Shown: in pieces, positions 25,801 through 37,300 of the stretch
How the letters are laid out: every line of letters starts with the position of its first letter
Position numbering within the stretch: the first letter of the stretch is position 1
DNA from: Dasyornis broadbenti
Lineage: Eukaryota > Chordata > Aves > Passeriformes > Dasyornithidae
Length of the DNA: 64,000 nt
Reading direction: 5' to 3'
Assembly: GCA_013397935.1 (NCBI GenBank)
Contig: VZRN01001786.1
Coordinates: 1-64,000, forward strand
Translations under genes and position numbers: made by a program
Notes under the pieces: model-generated
Told to the model about the DNA's origin: nothing
Database searches by the model: none
What the model saw: the letters and a program-made list of their open reading frames with translations, nothing else

Positions 25801-28800
25801 TCCTTGGTGCTGTAGGAATTTATCAGTGTGGTCCTGCCTCACGGTACGCTGTCAAAGAAGGAGAAGTAGATCTGGACTATGACTGCCCATTTGTGTTTGC
25901 AGAAGTGAATGCAGACTGTATGTACTGGAATTATGACTCTGCAACTGGAAAGAAAACATTAATATTCTCTAAGTCTACAGAAATTGGTTCCTCCATCAGT
26001 ACAAAGGCAGTTGGTAGAGATGATCGCGTAGATGTCACCAGTGATTATAAATATGAGGAAGGTAAGTAAAACCACTGGTTCTTCTGATTACATAGCTGCT
26101 TCATTCCCAAAAGCATATAAACTTTCAGCTAGGAGTCTCTTAGTGGGAAATTTTGTGCATTTATAAAGTAGGAGTAGAATCTATACTTGATTTATTCAAT
26201 TCCTATAGAAAAGGGAAGAAAAGGAACTTAGTAAAACAAATGTTGTCTTGCCCTTTCTGATATGGAGTTGCTTTGTGGGACCTAAACAAGGCAAGTCCAA
26301 GTATCTCCAAATAAAGCATTCACTATTCCATCTGCCTGTTGCTGACATGCACTGTCTGCCTCTAGTGAGAATTAAACTATAGCCCAGTTATTAGTCTGCA
26401 GGATGAAAGGCATGTTACACAAACCTAAGCTAAATCAGAACTTAGGCCCAGCAACAGCAACTCTTTCAACGCGTCCAAGAGCACGTCACCTTGTCAGACC
26501 TTTGGGTCTGATCATGCCCATGTTGTGTCTCTCTTTACTTCGCTCATGAGAAGCTTCTGCTTTCATTGTTAAACTGTCATTACCTCAATCCATGAGCCTT
26601 CTCCCCTCCTATGGAAATGGGGAGTGAGGTGCTGGGTGGATGGCTGCCTGCCAGCCACACTCAACCCACAACACAGTGCCGTCAGCCTTCCCTTACTTTT
26701 CAGGCCTTTTCTGTATTAGCATCTAAGAATTCACATTCCTAAATGTTACAGCCATATAAAGGGATAGAAATGGGAAAAGAGAGAAAGGGATGGAAATGGG
26801 AAAAGAAAGAAACTTCAGACTTAAGATTTTATGTTAAAAAAGAAGTTAATAGAAGGAGAGTGACATTACTGACTGCAGATCCAGAAAATGAGGTAAGGCT
26901 GTTGAAAGCAGAGGGTCTGTTTATCTATAAGCACAGACACTATGTTCTGCTAGCTTATCTCTAGCAGCCATGCAAAACTGAGGATAATTTTCATGGTTCT
27001 CCCTGACAGGCTCTGCAAAAGAAAGAGATATTTTTAAAAAAGCCCGTAAGAAGTTAGGACTTGAGGATAAATTTGATCCTACAGCACCAACACAAGAGGA
27101 GATTGAACAGAAGCCTGACATCTCAGGGAAATTCAAGGTGGCTGGCTCTTTAGAAGTTGGCAAAGATCTCAACCTACTTCTGGTTCTTGAAAATTTACAA
27201 TCTGATGCTAAGACTGTAAATGTAAATATGACTGCATGGAGTACTCTGTACACTAGAAGACGAGTTAATGAGGTCTGGAAGGACTCCCTATCTGTCACTC
27301 TGGCTCCTAAGGAAGGTAATTTTTCAAATAACTTTTAATCATAATAGTTTTATCAGTAAATGGGCATTGGAGGCTGGTCAGCTTGGGGGAAAAAGGTCTA
27401 ACAAATTGCAATCTTAAATCCCTACATGGAAAAGGCTGAGAAAAATATTACATTGCACATACATTAACAGGCATGTGTCACACTGCCATGTCCCCAGATA
27501 CTTTTCACATTTTGGAAAATGTTACCATTAGGAGCCTGGGATAAGACATATATCAGCATCTCTAAAGTGAGATGAAAGATCATTGAATCACAACTGACAC
27601 TGTCTTGTATTAGTCTTAGGCTTCAAATCATTAGTGAGAAGCAGAAATAATATTTCATTTCTTTAATATGTAATTTAACTCCTGAAGAAGCACCAGTAAA
27701 CTTCTTAAATTTCAGCTGTTACATCTTTCAGAGCAATAGGAAGGAAAACAAGCCAGGCAATACAGTCGTAGTGAGTGGAGAAGGGATAACATTGAAGAAA
27801 TCACTACCTATCTAAAGAAAATGGATAGATGTGCATGAATTAAGTTTGGCAGTGATGGCTGAAGGCCCTCCTAGTCCTAGTCACAGCATAAAAGGAAAAT
27901 ACTAACATTGAATATGAAGCTCTGTGGGCTTATAAAAGCGTGTACCAATTCCTTTTTTCTTTACCCCTTTCAGAAAAACAATTTCCCATTAACATAAAGT
28001 ATCCTCAATACCAGCAGCAGTTAACTACAGACAAAACAATCCAGGTCACAGCTTTATGTCATGTACAAGATGGGATTCAAGTGCTTGTGCAAAGAAACAT
28101 CACCCTGGACAATCCTGCCATTGACATACAGGTAAATTCCCTTTGCTGTAACTGCAGTGGCAGAGAAAAGGGAAAATGAGCTCTTTGTGAGCACGTTCTT
28201 CCCGGAAAGAAATGTTCTGCTCACGTTCTGCCATGGTCTGTCCTAGCATCTTGTAATATCTCCTCCTCTGATGCCTGAAAAGGCTCAGATAGAAAAGAAC
28301 ACTGAGAACTTGGCCTCACAAGTATTTTCTTTGCACAGGTACTTGGTGAAGCAAAAGTGAATAAAGAGGTGCTTGTGGAAGTGGTATTTACCAATCCCAT
28401 TGATACGGAGGTGACGGACTGTGTGCTGCAGGTAGAAGGCAGTGACCTGCTCCAAGGAATCCTGGAGTTACGGTAAGTATGAGAAATGTCTCCTTTCTGC
28501 TATTAAAGGTGCAAGAGCAAGAATGTAGGCATGGATGAGCTGGGACTGGACTGTGGGATGAGACATAAATTTCTTCTTGCTATAACCTGGGAGGCCACTC
28601 AGTGTACATCTCATAACAAAGCACACAGCAACGAACCAGCTCTCCATCTAAGCTGGGCTTTGGCTCCATGGTTTGGGAGGTCAAATAATTGCTGTCATAA
28701 TTGGACAGAACTTGTTTTCCTGCCTATCTAGCAGGACCACACAGTTCCAGCAAATAAAGTCATGCTTACCCAAGCTGCAAATGTTGCTGAGGCTGCCTAT

Positions 28801-30372
28801 CCTGCAATAGGCCAGACAGGTTGAACCTCCTTGTTCTGACCGAAGGGCCAACAATAGGAGACATGACAATTTCTGTCCATACGTACCCAAATGACAATAT
28901 ATATCAACCAGGATATTTTTTTCACGTTATGAAATGGACTGCAGGTCCAATCTGGGTGCTCAGCATTATAAACAAATTGTATTTATATCTGGTGGGTAGA
29001 AATATATGTAAAAAGCAGATACACCATTCTCAGCTTTGGGAACAAAAATTAATACTTCTTAGACACAGTTGTGATCTCAAACACAGAGGGTGGGACCTCT
29101 GAAAAGCACAAACTCAAGTCTGCTCCATGCTCAGCTTTTCCAGACACAGCAGGTCACAGTTTAAGGAGAGTTTTTGCAGAACAGACTAAACCATGACAAA
29201 CAGGTTTTCCCAAAATAAAAGATACGCTAATTTTCAAGCTCTGCTTTCAGAACTCTACAAAATAAATATTTTAGGAGATTAATAAACAGAATCAAGAAAC
29301 CATTTGATGATATTGAGATAGTGATTGAGAAAATTAGAATAAAATAGGTTCCTTTTACTGTAGATACTAGGTTCCATTTATCTGCTTTGGTAATTTTGCA
29401 ACTTGTCCTGCCCTTTTTCCTTCAGCATTTCATAACTGAAACAGAAAGGCTAAATTTTCAGATTGTCCCTCATTTTGTACAAACAAGAAATTGCCCAAAA
29501 ATTTCAACATATCCTCACAAATGCAGTTGTTTCTGGAAAATACCTGGGAAATGGGAACATGCTCTGACTGAATACACAGACAAACACAAACAAACAAACA
29601 CAGCAGCTCAGCATTGCCATTTGCACTTGAGCAATTAGGAATGTTGCATCCCATCATTAATAAGCTCTCCTGAGGGAATTTACCAGCCTCATGTTGTCTA
29701 TCCCGTACATTTTTATCCTCAGGCAAGACAAGACAATATGACAGGGTAAGGCAAAAATATTAACAAGTTTCCAAGAATTACAAAATACACTGGTGTAAAA
29801 TATTTTAACTTCCATTCAGAATTTCCTGCTCTGTAAACACTGAGGTTTTCTTGGTCTAATCCATTCTAATTCAGTAGTTGGTATTAACATTCTTCCTGCT
29901 CTCAGATTATTCTTTTTCAGTGATTCAGTGATGTGTCTTACACCCTCTCTTCTGCATGAAGTCTTATCTCACATATTATTTTGTCCCCCTTTGTGGGCTT
30001 ATCTGGTTACTGCATAATGAGTTTGTGAGAGACCTTAATGTATGGATATGAGTCTTTAAATATTTATCAGATAGGCAAGTCATGTGCAGTCTTTTCATTA
30101 CCATCTTACTTTGAAGTGATAAAAATTCTTACTTAAGGTGAAAGATGATTAGTGAAGAAACCCAAGCACAATGCATAAGCCTGGTTCCAACTTATATTTT
30201 CCCTCCATTTCTTTTTTTTTTTAGCATACCACCACTGAAAGCCAGTGAGAAATCCAGCACCAAGTTTAAACTTATCCCTTCTGAGGCGGGTCCCAAACAT
30301 CTACTTGTTAATTTCTCCTGTGATAAATTTCCAGATATCAAGACCTTTAAGATGGTAAATGTGATTAACTAA
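13842..30372 (+). CDS. TGM3: protein-glutamine gamma-glutamyltransferase, TGM3-like (13 exons, 688 aa)
   Basis: A calcium-dependent enzyme joining glutamine to lysine side chains; the TGM3 type cross-links structural proteins in cornifying epithelia. Exons: 13842-13848, 21279-21446, 21760-21993, 22534-22652, 23133-23261, 24214-24391, 24550-24685, 25244-25347, 25816-26061, 27010-27315, 27974-28131, 28339-28472, 30225-30372. All junctions are GT-AG and keep frame. Domains: N-terminal beta-sandwich about 5-136, catalytic core about 140-440, two C-terminal beta-barrels about 480-595 and 596-688. The triad is Cys269 (YGQCWVF), His327 (HVWNESW), Asp350 (WQILDATPQE). VLGNWSGKYEGGKNP and SWKKSGFKPVKYGQCWVF are typical of TGM3. 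Its acidic linker (459-477) corresponds to the loop cut when human TGM3 is activated. The HDADRNLR motif has Arg304 where the family usually has Ser. No signal peptide. The 7-base first exon is the least certain, but phase and TATA box agree. Confidence 0.9.
14444..14775 (-). mobile_element. CR1 LINE 3' fragment in intron 1 of the TGM3-like gene
   Basis: The + strand reads as the reverse complement of a CR1 3' end: 'tcacagaatagtgggagttg', then 'ggcaacctgtgccagtgcct', then 'tttaaaaccattaccccatg'. The element is therefore in minus orientation and 5'-truncated at about 14775, the usual form of CR1 copies. Confidence 0.9.
17093..17165 (-). mobile_element. short CR1 LINE 3' terminus
   Basis: Only the very 3' end is left. 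On + it starts 'gaatcacagaatcatagaat', which holds the complement of the repeated ATTCTATGAT tail typical of CR1, followed by 'gttgagaaagacctgtaag' and 'catcaagtcc'. Minus orientation, within intron 1 of the TGM3-like gene. Confidence 0.85.
17166..21278. other. remainder of intron 1 of the TGM3-like gene
   Basis: A long first intron (7.4 kb in all). Apart from A-rich runs (for example near 18999 and 21110) I see no second gene, no alternative transglutaminase exon and no clear mobile element in this part. Confidence 0.5.
23495..24150 (-). mobile_element. old, diverged CR1 LINE fragment in intron 5 of the TGM3-like gene
   Basis: The pieces appear in CR1 order on the complement: 'ggttttgtggcctctgtggg', 'cctcctaatgaggaattttt', 'cctgggccctcttcagtgtc', then 'cctcctggtcaca' and 'gagcactgttggctcaaatt', the last matching the CR1 'acactgctggctcat' region. 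It is clearly more diverged than the copies at 31.7 kb and 37.1 kb. Confidence 0.7.
24798..24836. repeat. (CA)n microsatellite in intron 7 of the TGM3-like gene
   Basis: An almost pure CA run with one GC and one GA interruption near its 3' end. Such repeats are often length-polymorphic. Confidence 0.95.
26761..26812. repeat. 26-bp tandem duplication in intron 9 of the TGM3-like gene
   Basis: Two near-identical purine-rich copies of a unit like GGGATAGAAATGGGAAAAGA lie head to tail (26761-26786 and 26787-26812). They differ at only a couple of positions, so the duplication is recent. No function is evident. Confidence 0.8.
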
Positions 30373-30522
30373 CATGAAGATATACAAGGAGTGTATAGAC
30401 TGAACAAAATGTGATAAGAAATCTTGTACAGAAAACAATGAGATAATAAGCAAACCAAATCTTCACTTTCTGTGATAAAGGGCACCAACATCATATCATT
30501 GCAATTTTACATTGTGATTTTA

Positions 30523-30528
30523 AATAAA
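30523..30528 (+). terminator. poly(A) signal of the TGM3-like gene
   Basis: AATAAA lies 150 bases after the stop codon at 30370-30372 and is the only canonical hexamer in that interval. It implies a 3' UTR of roughly 170 bases. Confidence 0.7.
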
Positions 30529-31667
30529 CTGAGGAACGGTTGAGTCTTCATTTACTGTTGTGAGTGTCTGTGTTATCAAAAAGAACATATTACCTTCTAC
30601 TTAGAGACTGTTTGACTTTTGTCTGACTCTCTTTGGAATTAATTCCTCCTGGCTCCAGATGTCTCTGCACAAATATTCATAAACACATTGTTACATATTG
30701 AAAGCCGTATCCAGTAGACTTCCAAAGCAGTGTTTCTACTTACTGGAACTGTGGTACTGGAATATAGTGAGGACGACTTGCACAATTTATGACATTTAGC
30801 TTTGTCTTCTTTGCTACAAACTCTGTCCTGCTGTCCTGACATTTTTCCTTTTTTTTTTTTTTTTTTGGTAAATCTCAGTGACCAAATGAGCCATAGGAAA
30901 TGTTCAACAGGAATTTGGGTGGTGTCCAATTTGAGAGCCATTCAACCAACACACTGGGGTAATTGCCCAGTTCAACATACATATTTTAGCACGTTGATAT
31001 TTTGCACTTGCTGAAAGTCTTCTTTGGGAAATAAAGGGAGGGTAATCTTAAGTCTGAGGGAATCTTGACTTGAGAAGGGACAGGAATTCTTCACTATAGA
31101 TTATGTGTCAGGAAGTCATCTCTTAGATTCGAGTTTAGTAAATCAAACTTAAACCCTTTATGGGAGGACTTGTACAGGCTAAATGATGGGTTCCAGTGAA
31201 CTAGATGTAGCCCAGTGAGTGACTTGGTTTATGGGCAGTAACTGTGCAACAGTAAGTCAAGCTCTGACTGAAAATGACTGCGTAGGTAAAGTGGATGGAA
31301 AGCCAAACTGCTGCTCTATAGCACTGTTGGGCCAGGAAGCAATCAAATCTTAAAGTCTGTGCCCCAACTTCCAGCACACATCACAGGGTACTTGTGACTT
31401 GTCATGGGGACTTCTTATTGTTGAGGAGCACAAACTTCAACTGGCTATAAAGTTATTTTGTCCTTGTAGCCTGCAAAATTGCTTTAGAAGGGCACCTGCA
31501 GTCACTCTGGTTTCCTGCTGCCATCACATGCTGTCAGTACGAGACCACATTGGACATAGAATGGGATGAGCTACAGAGAGGCTGTGCAAGGAGCCCACAG
31601 CGGCACCTTCTCTTTTCTCCTGCTGTTCCTCAAGGCTTGCCAGAGCCAAGAGCTCTCACTGTGTAAA

Positions 31668-32135
31668 TCACAGATTCATACAATGGCTTAGGTTGGAAGG
31701 GACCTCAAAGATAATCTAGTTCCAACTGCCTGCCATGGGCAGGAGCACTTTTCACTAGACCAGGTTGCTCAGAGCCCCATCCAATCTGGCCTGGAACACT
31801 TACAGGGATGGGGCAGCCACAGCTTCTCTGGGCAACCTGTGCCAGGGCCTTGCCACCCTCACAGGGAAGAATTTTTTCCTAATATCCAATCTAAACTTGC
31901 TCTGTGTCTGTTTGAAGCCATTCCCCCTTGTCCTGTCACTCCACACCCCTGTAAATAGTCTCCCTCCATCTTTCTTGTAGGCTCCCTTTAGGTACTGGCA
32001 GGCCACAATTAGATCACCCAAAAGCCTTCTCTTTTCCAGGCTGAAGAAACCTAATTCCCTCAGCCTTTCCTCACACAAGAGGTGTTCCATCCCTCTGATC
32101 CTCTTGGTGGCCTCCTCTGGGCTACAGTAAACCAC
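31668..32135 (-). mobile_element. CR1 LINE 3' fragment with readable RT C-terminus
   Basis: The minus strand has an open stretch of about 110 codons with EEATKRIRGMEHLLCEERLR, LGFFSLEKRRLLGDLI, SDRTRGNGFK, IRKKFFPVRV and RLPREAV, the conserved end of the CR1 reverse-transcriptase ORF in order. The + strand begins with the complement of the 3' tail ('tcacagattcatacaatggc'). A relatively young, 5'-truncated copy; the open frame is a retroelement remnant, not a host gene. Confidence 0.95.
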
Positions 32136-33590
32136 AGCAGGAGTTCAAGCTCAATCACAGCCTTGAATTTAGAATGCAGATATACAACTAATGATTTCTT
32201 TTTACATCTCCTGTGTTGTGAAACACCCAGACTGTGCTACCATCAAGCGAATTGCATGAGCAGAAATGAGAGAAGCCTTTAAATCAGACTTTCCCTGCAA
32301 CACTCTGTGCACATGAAGTTAATGAGTCTAATTAAAAGACAACATCAATACAGACTCACAGAAGAAATTCTGCAATGGGTTTGGTGGGGATTTTTTGTGG
32401 AATTTATGTTGTTTTGTTCTTATTAGTAAAAAGTAGTAACATGATAAATGTAAGGTGGATTTAGTTACCTTGGGGATATAAACAATAGACAAAAATATTA
32501 AGGAGATGCATGAAATCAAGAAGTTTTTCTCTGAAAGTTTGCAAATTGAACTGCAATTCCAAGACTCTGATACAAGGGAAAAAGAGGAACAAATCATTTT
32601 GAACCATTTTGGATGACGGGTGGGTGGAATTGAGCTCGGAAAAACACCTGTGACAACATTCAGACATTAGTCACTTAGGAACCATGACTGCTGCATTCCA
32701 AAGGGATTGCAACAGCAGCTGCTGGTGCTTTGCTGTGGTGAAGGTGCGACTGGCAGGTGCCATTTTGGGATGTAGGCCAGTCTGAGAGAGGTTCTGGTGG
32801 CTTGGTGAGCACCACTGTGGGCGTGCCTTGCAGAGGTAAGGGAGGTGGTTGCAGCCGAGACAGAAAAAGTGTTCCGAGACTTAATTACGTATGTGAGCAG
32901 CAAGGAAGAAGAAAGGAAATAGTCAAATGCCAGTGGGAGCAATGTGTAACATCTGAGGCAATCACTGTAAGTACTGAACGCCTGAACTTAAGAACTGGTC
33001 GATGCGGTTTGTCACTAGGGCTGTGTGTGAAGATCGGGTAACATCACAGGCTTGTGGCTCTTATGGTTTCCAAGGAATATGAATTAAGGAAAAGAGAAAA
33101 AAGACCAACTGAAGTAGCTCTGGACAGCAATCAAACCCATTTGAGGTGATTCCCGGAACAAGCCCTGACAGCCTGAACATCCTGGAAACTTCCAAGAAAA
33201 GGAAGAACCACTGAATTATACTGTAAGTGGAGATGTACTGTACCAGATATATTGCTGCCCAGTGGGAAAAGCTTTAGTGTTTTGGGATAGGGCTAGCATT
33301 ACTGTCTTATTAGTAAGTACTCTTAAGTCTTTGTAGTAGGAAAACAAAGTTTCTCAAACAGGTACAAGAAGCCTGTCTTGTAAAATCAACCTTAGAAACA
33401 GCTGCTGGAGCTTAACTTCTGCTTTTTCAGTTGGTTTTTCTTTCTTTGTAACTTAAAATTCAGACTAACTTATTTTGAAGTCTTTACTGAGTGCTAAAAA
33501 CATGATCAGTGGGGCTGCAGAATCTTAAGCAGATAATCCTCCTCAAAACTACATCATTTTATTACTTGTACTCTTTTACAAAGTGATGGT

Positions 33591-33638
33591 ATAAAACCAA
33601 AAAGAAATATATTCATAAAACCAAAAAGAAATATAGTC
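33591..33638. repeat. 24-bp tandem duplication
   Basis: Two near-identical copies of an A-rich unit beginning ATAAAACCAAAAAGAAATAT occupy 33591-33614 and 33615-33638. It is intergenic, about 700 bases upstream of the middle gene's first exon. Confidence 0.8.
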
Positions 33639-34329
33639 ATGGTTGTTAAAATAGACAGGCTTAAAGCTTGTGCTGACAAAAAGTACTCAAGGTTATTAGT
33701 TTGTGAGTTCTTTTTGAAATAAAACTTTTGGGAAATATTAATATATGAGCTAACTTAACAGGTAAACAGATATTTTTTTCTAGTGGGAGCTTACAATTTT
33801 TTATGTCAGAGGGTATTGGAGACAATATTAGACAAAAAAAACCTCTCTGAAACCAACTCACAGCTATTGAAAAAACCCAGAAGTGATATTAACCAACATG
33901 GAAGTTAAGTCATCAGGAAATGCTCCTTTTTCCTTCACACAGCTTTTACGTCCACCACACTCCCCATTTCCTCATCTTTAAAGATAACTTATTCATGGCA
34001 CACCTATTATCTTTGTAGGAAGTTCTTCTTGTCTTGGGATTCAAGAGCATGCATTTCCTCTGAGTAAATAATTCTGGTATCTCCTCCCATAATTACACCC
34101 ACGTTGAGTAGGAACTCTGGCATTAGACAGACATATATTATAGGAACCAGTTAATTCGTTTGACAACTTTACAGGTATTAATAACAACTGCTAAGTACCT
34201 CTCCCTTCTCTCAAATTTCAGCTGACAGCACGAAAAGATTGCTGGGTTTTTTCTTTTTATGATTGATGTGACTTGGACATCCTTGAAGAGCAAAGTAGAA
34301 GCTGTATGCAATTCTCATAAGCTGAGGGA

Positions 34330-37300
34330 ATGGCAGGTGAGTGCTGCAAGTCATTTGCTTCCCTTCAGCAGGTATTTACTCAGGGCTGCTTCCTCAAGAT
34401 ACATGCCCTGTAGGTATCTGCTCCGATTTCTTATCTGAAGGAAATTTTATATTGTAATTTGTCCTTGCACTTCATTTTCAAAGTTTTAATGTCGTTATTA
34501 CTAAGACTTGTTTGAGAACAATTTTTGAACTAAACAGAGGATATTGGGACAGGGAGGAGAAAAGAAATTTTCATTACTTCAAAAGGCACCGTTTTTTAAA
34601 TGCTATTTCAGAGATGTGTTTTGCTTGGTATTAACAAAATTTGCTCAATCCATTCTAATGGAGCTGTGAATAAGGAGCCTATAGATGGGAATTCAAACAT
34701 GCATTAAAACCCTACCAAAGAAAACAGTAATGAGAATATGTCTGCTTTTTCAAGTTTAAAATGAAGATGATTATTGAACTGGGCAATTGCAAAGCAGAAT
34801 TTTCTCTCATGTAATGACGAAACAAGTATTTACAAATCAGCTTTACAGGCAGAGCAGCAGCTAACTGCAGTTCACTGTCCCATATATTCATCATAAAAAT
34901 TCTCCTTTTCAGGCCATCAGTGCTTACTCACATTACTTCTTTGTGGTCTTAAACTACAAAAAAAACCAACCTTCCTTGAATTTAATTATAACATTTTTTT
35001 GCAAAAATTAGTTTTTATTTTTACCTCTTTTTCAAAGATTAGATGTAAGTTTTAGTTTAATATGCAGCCATATTGTTTGAGATCTGACTTAGTACTCATT
35101 GCTAAGTTCTATGGTATAAGATAGACCTAGCAGCTTGTTTGAAGGTCCCTACAACAATATTGTATAGGCATTAATCTCTCCTTTCCATCCTATTCTTTTT
35201 GTTATTACTGTTTTCTTTTGATTTCCCTTTAAAATGGTGCTGGTTATGTGTCCCTATCCTATCTCCACTCCCCCCACTCCCAACCTCATTGCATTTAGGA
35301 TACTGAAATTAATAAAAGTGTCTTGGAAGAACCTTCACCAGGGTACTTGCCCTGAGCATTTGTTAAAATTTGTAACACTTGCTCCAGGTGTACTTTGTAG
35401 AGACTCCCAGGGCAGATACAAACACAGGAGAAGGTTCTTCTCAGCATTCCCAAAGACAGCATAACTGCTCAGGTTTGAGCATGGCAACAAAAAAGGTAAG
35501 GGAAAACAATCTTGCTAGGAAGATCATATACATATTTGCTTGCTAAAAAGGTAGGGTAGCATTTGAAGTGTCAAGAACCACTTTTTGGGGTTTAAACCAC
35601 AGACCATAATAACAGCACACGTGCAGGAAGACACAATATCAGAAAACTCCAAGCACACCGCAAGTCAGAATTCCTCTACGACATGAAGTTACTGCCTGCT
35701 AGAACTGGAATTCCTGTGGTCCAGTTGAACAGAGCTAGATTCAGACAGACTGATTTCTTTGTCAAAAGCTTCAGTATATCCTCAAATACCTCTTGTTCAT
35801 ACATGTAAGACAGATGATCTCTCACGATGCATTTTTTCCTTGCATCTAGGTCGAATGGCATCAGGATCTAAGCAGGAAAAGTAAGATGTCCTAACTGACA
35901 TTCTTGTGATCCTAGAAATATATATGTTGAAAATGTAGAGGGGCAACATGCCACTTTATTTGGTGGTGATTATGAAATGACACCAATTTGCCTCTGTAAA
36001 TTTAAGTCCAGTGGTAAAACAGCATCCAGCACTGTATAGGAAGCACACTGTGTATAAGAGCTCTGTAAAAAAAACCCATGGAAAGATTTCTATTATTGAC
36101 CAATAGACTTAATTTAATAGGGCATCTGCTTTTTAGTTGTACTTCCTCCCACAAAAGGTAATTGCTCTTAGTAACCTCATCATGCCACTAAGCAGCAAAT
36201 GACTTCATAGTGGTTGCTTCCTCGTGTCTTTTCTTGTGTTTTACAGATCTGACCCCAACACACATCAGCTGGCAGCCATCAGTGAATGCAGCCAACCACC
36301 ACACTGACAGATATGCCAACACCGAGCTCACTGTGAGGCGAGGACAAGCCTTCAATATCACCCTGTACTTCAACAGACCAAAGCAGAATGGGGAGAGCCT
36401 AGGATTTGTCACTGAAATAGGTAACACTCCCATAGCTTAATCCATGTTCTCACAGAATTGTAATCCTTATTCCTTGTAGTTCTCTCCTTATTCTATTTAG
36501 AGATGCAGTTTTTTTCATATATTTTTAGTGCTTCCCCACCCCAAAATGTTCCATTTGAAGTGTGAGGTTAATATTGAAACCACACTCTGGAATGGAAACC
36601 AATTACTCCTTCTTTCTGGCAGGACCATCCCCCTCGGAATCTCACCGCACAAGGGCTGCATTTAACCTCTCTGAGGCAGTGGGCAGTGGCTGGAGCGCTG
36701 CCCAAGGACCCAGCGACTCTGGATCCATGACCTTTACAATATCCAGCCCAGCCAACGCTGTCATTGGACGATACAACCTCACCCTTCGGGTAACCTCAGG
36801 GAACAAGATCATCTCCAGATACCTGGGCCAGTTTGTGTTACTCTTCAACCCTTGGTGCCCAGGTAGGTGCCAATGCCTTTGCTCTTGAACACAGCTGACC
36901 TTGTTGCTTTCCCACCTGCACAGAGCTGCTCTCTCAAGCTGTCCCTCTTTGGGTTGCCAGAGGCTGCAATCTCAACTGTGTGCTCAGAGACCTCATTTCA
37001 CTACACTAAAAAGCTGCTGCCACCACCCCACCCCGTTTTTACCCTAACAACATGTGCTATATGGGGTTATATCACAGACTCTTCAAACTGAGCAGATCAC
37101 TTCTTCTGTAGACAAGGGCTTCTCTGGGCAAACTGTTCCAGTGCATCACTGACCTCTAAGTAAAGGACTTCTTCCTAACAGCTAATCTAAATCTCTCCTT
37201 TTTTAGGTTATAACAGTTCCCCCTTGTCCTATCACTCTCAGCCCATGTAAAGAGTTGCTCTCCCTCCTTTTCATAAGCCCCTTTTAAGTACTGGAAGGCT

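Larger units (their letters stand above)
30529..34329. other. spacer between the TGM3-like and middle transglutaminase genes
   Basis: About 3.8 kb holding one CR1 fragment (31668-32135), a T-rich run near 30850 and a 24-bp tandem duplication near 33591. No further exon or pseudo-exon of a transglutaminase was found. Confidence 0.55.

Noticed and set aside
35481..35495. ATG followed by a GTAAG donor as alternative first exon of the middle gene
   Set aside because: The phase is 0, while exon 2 needs one leading base; joining it gives an immediate stop.
35855..35880. Second alternative ATG exon for the middle gene (ending at a GTAAGA donor)
   Set aside because: Leaves phase 2, which puts exon 2 in the wrong frame for the transglutaminase.
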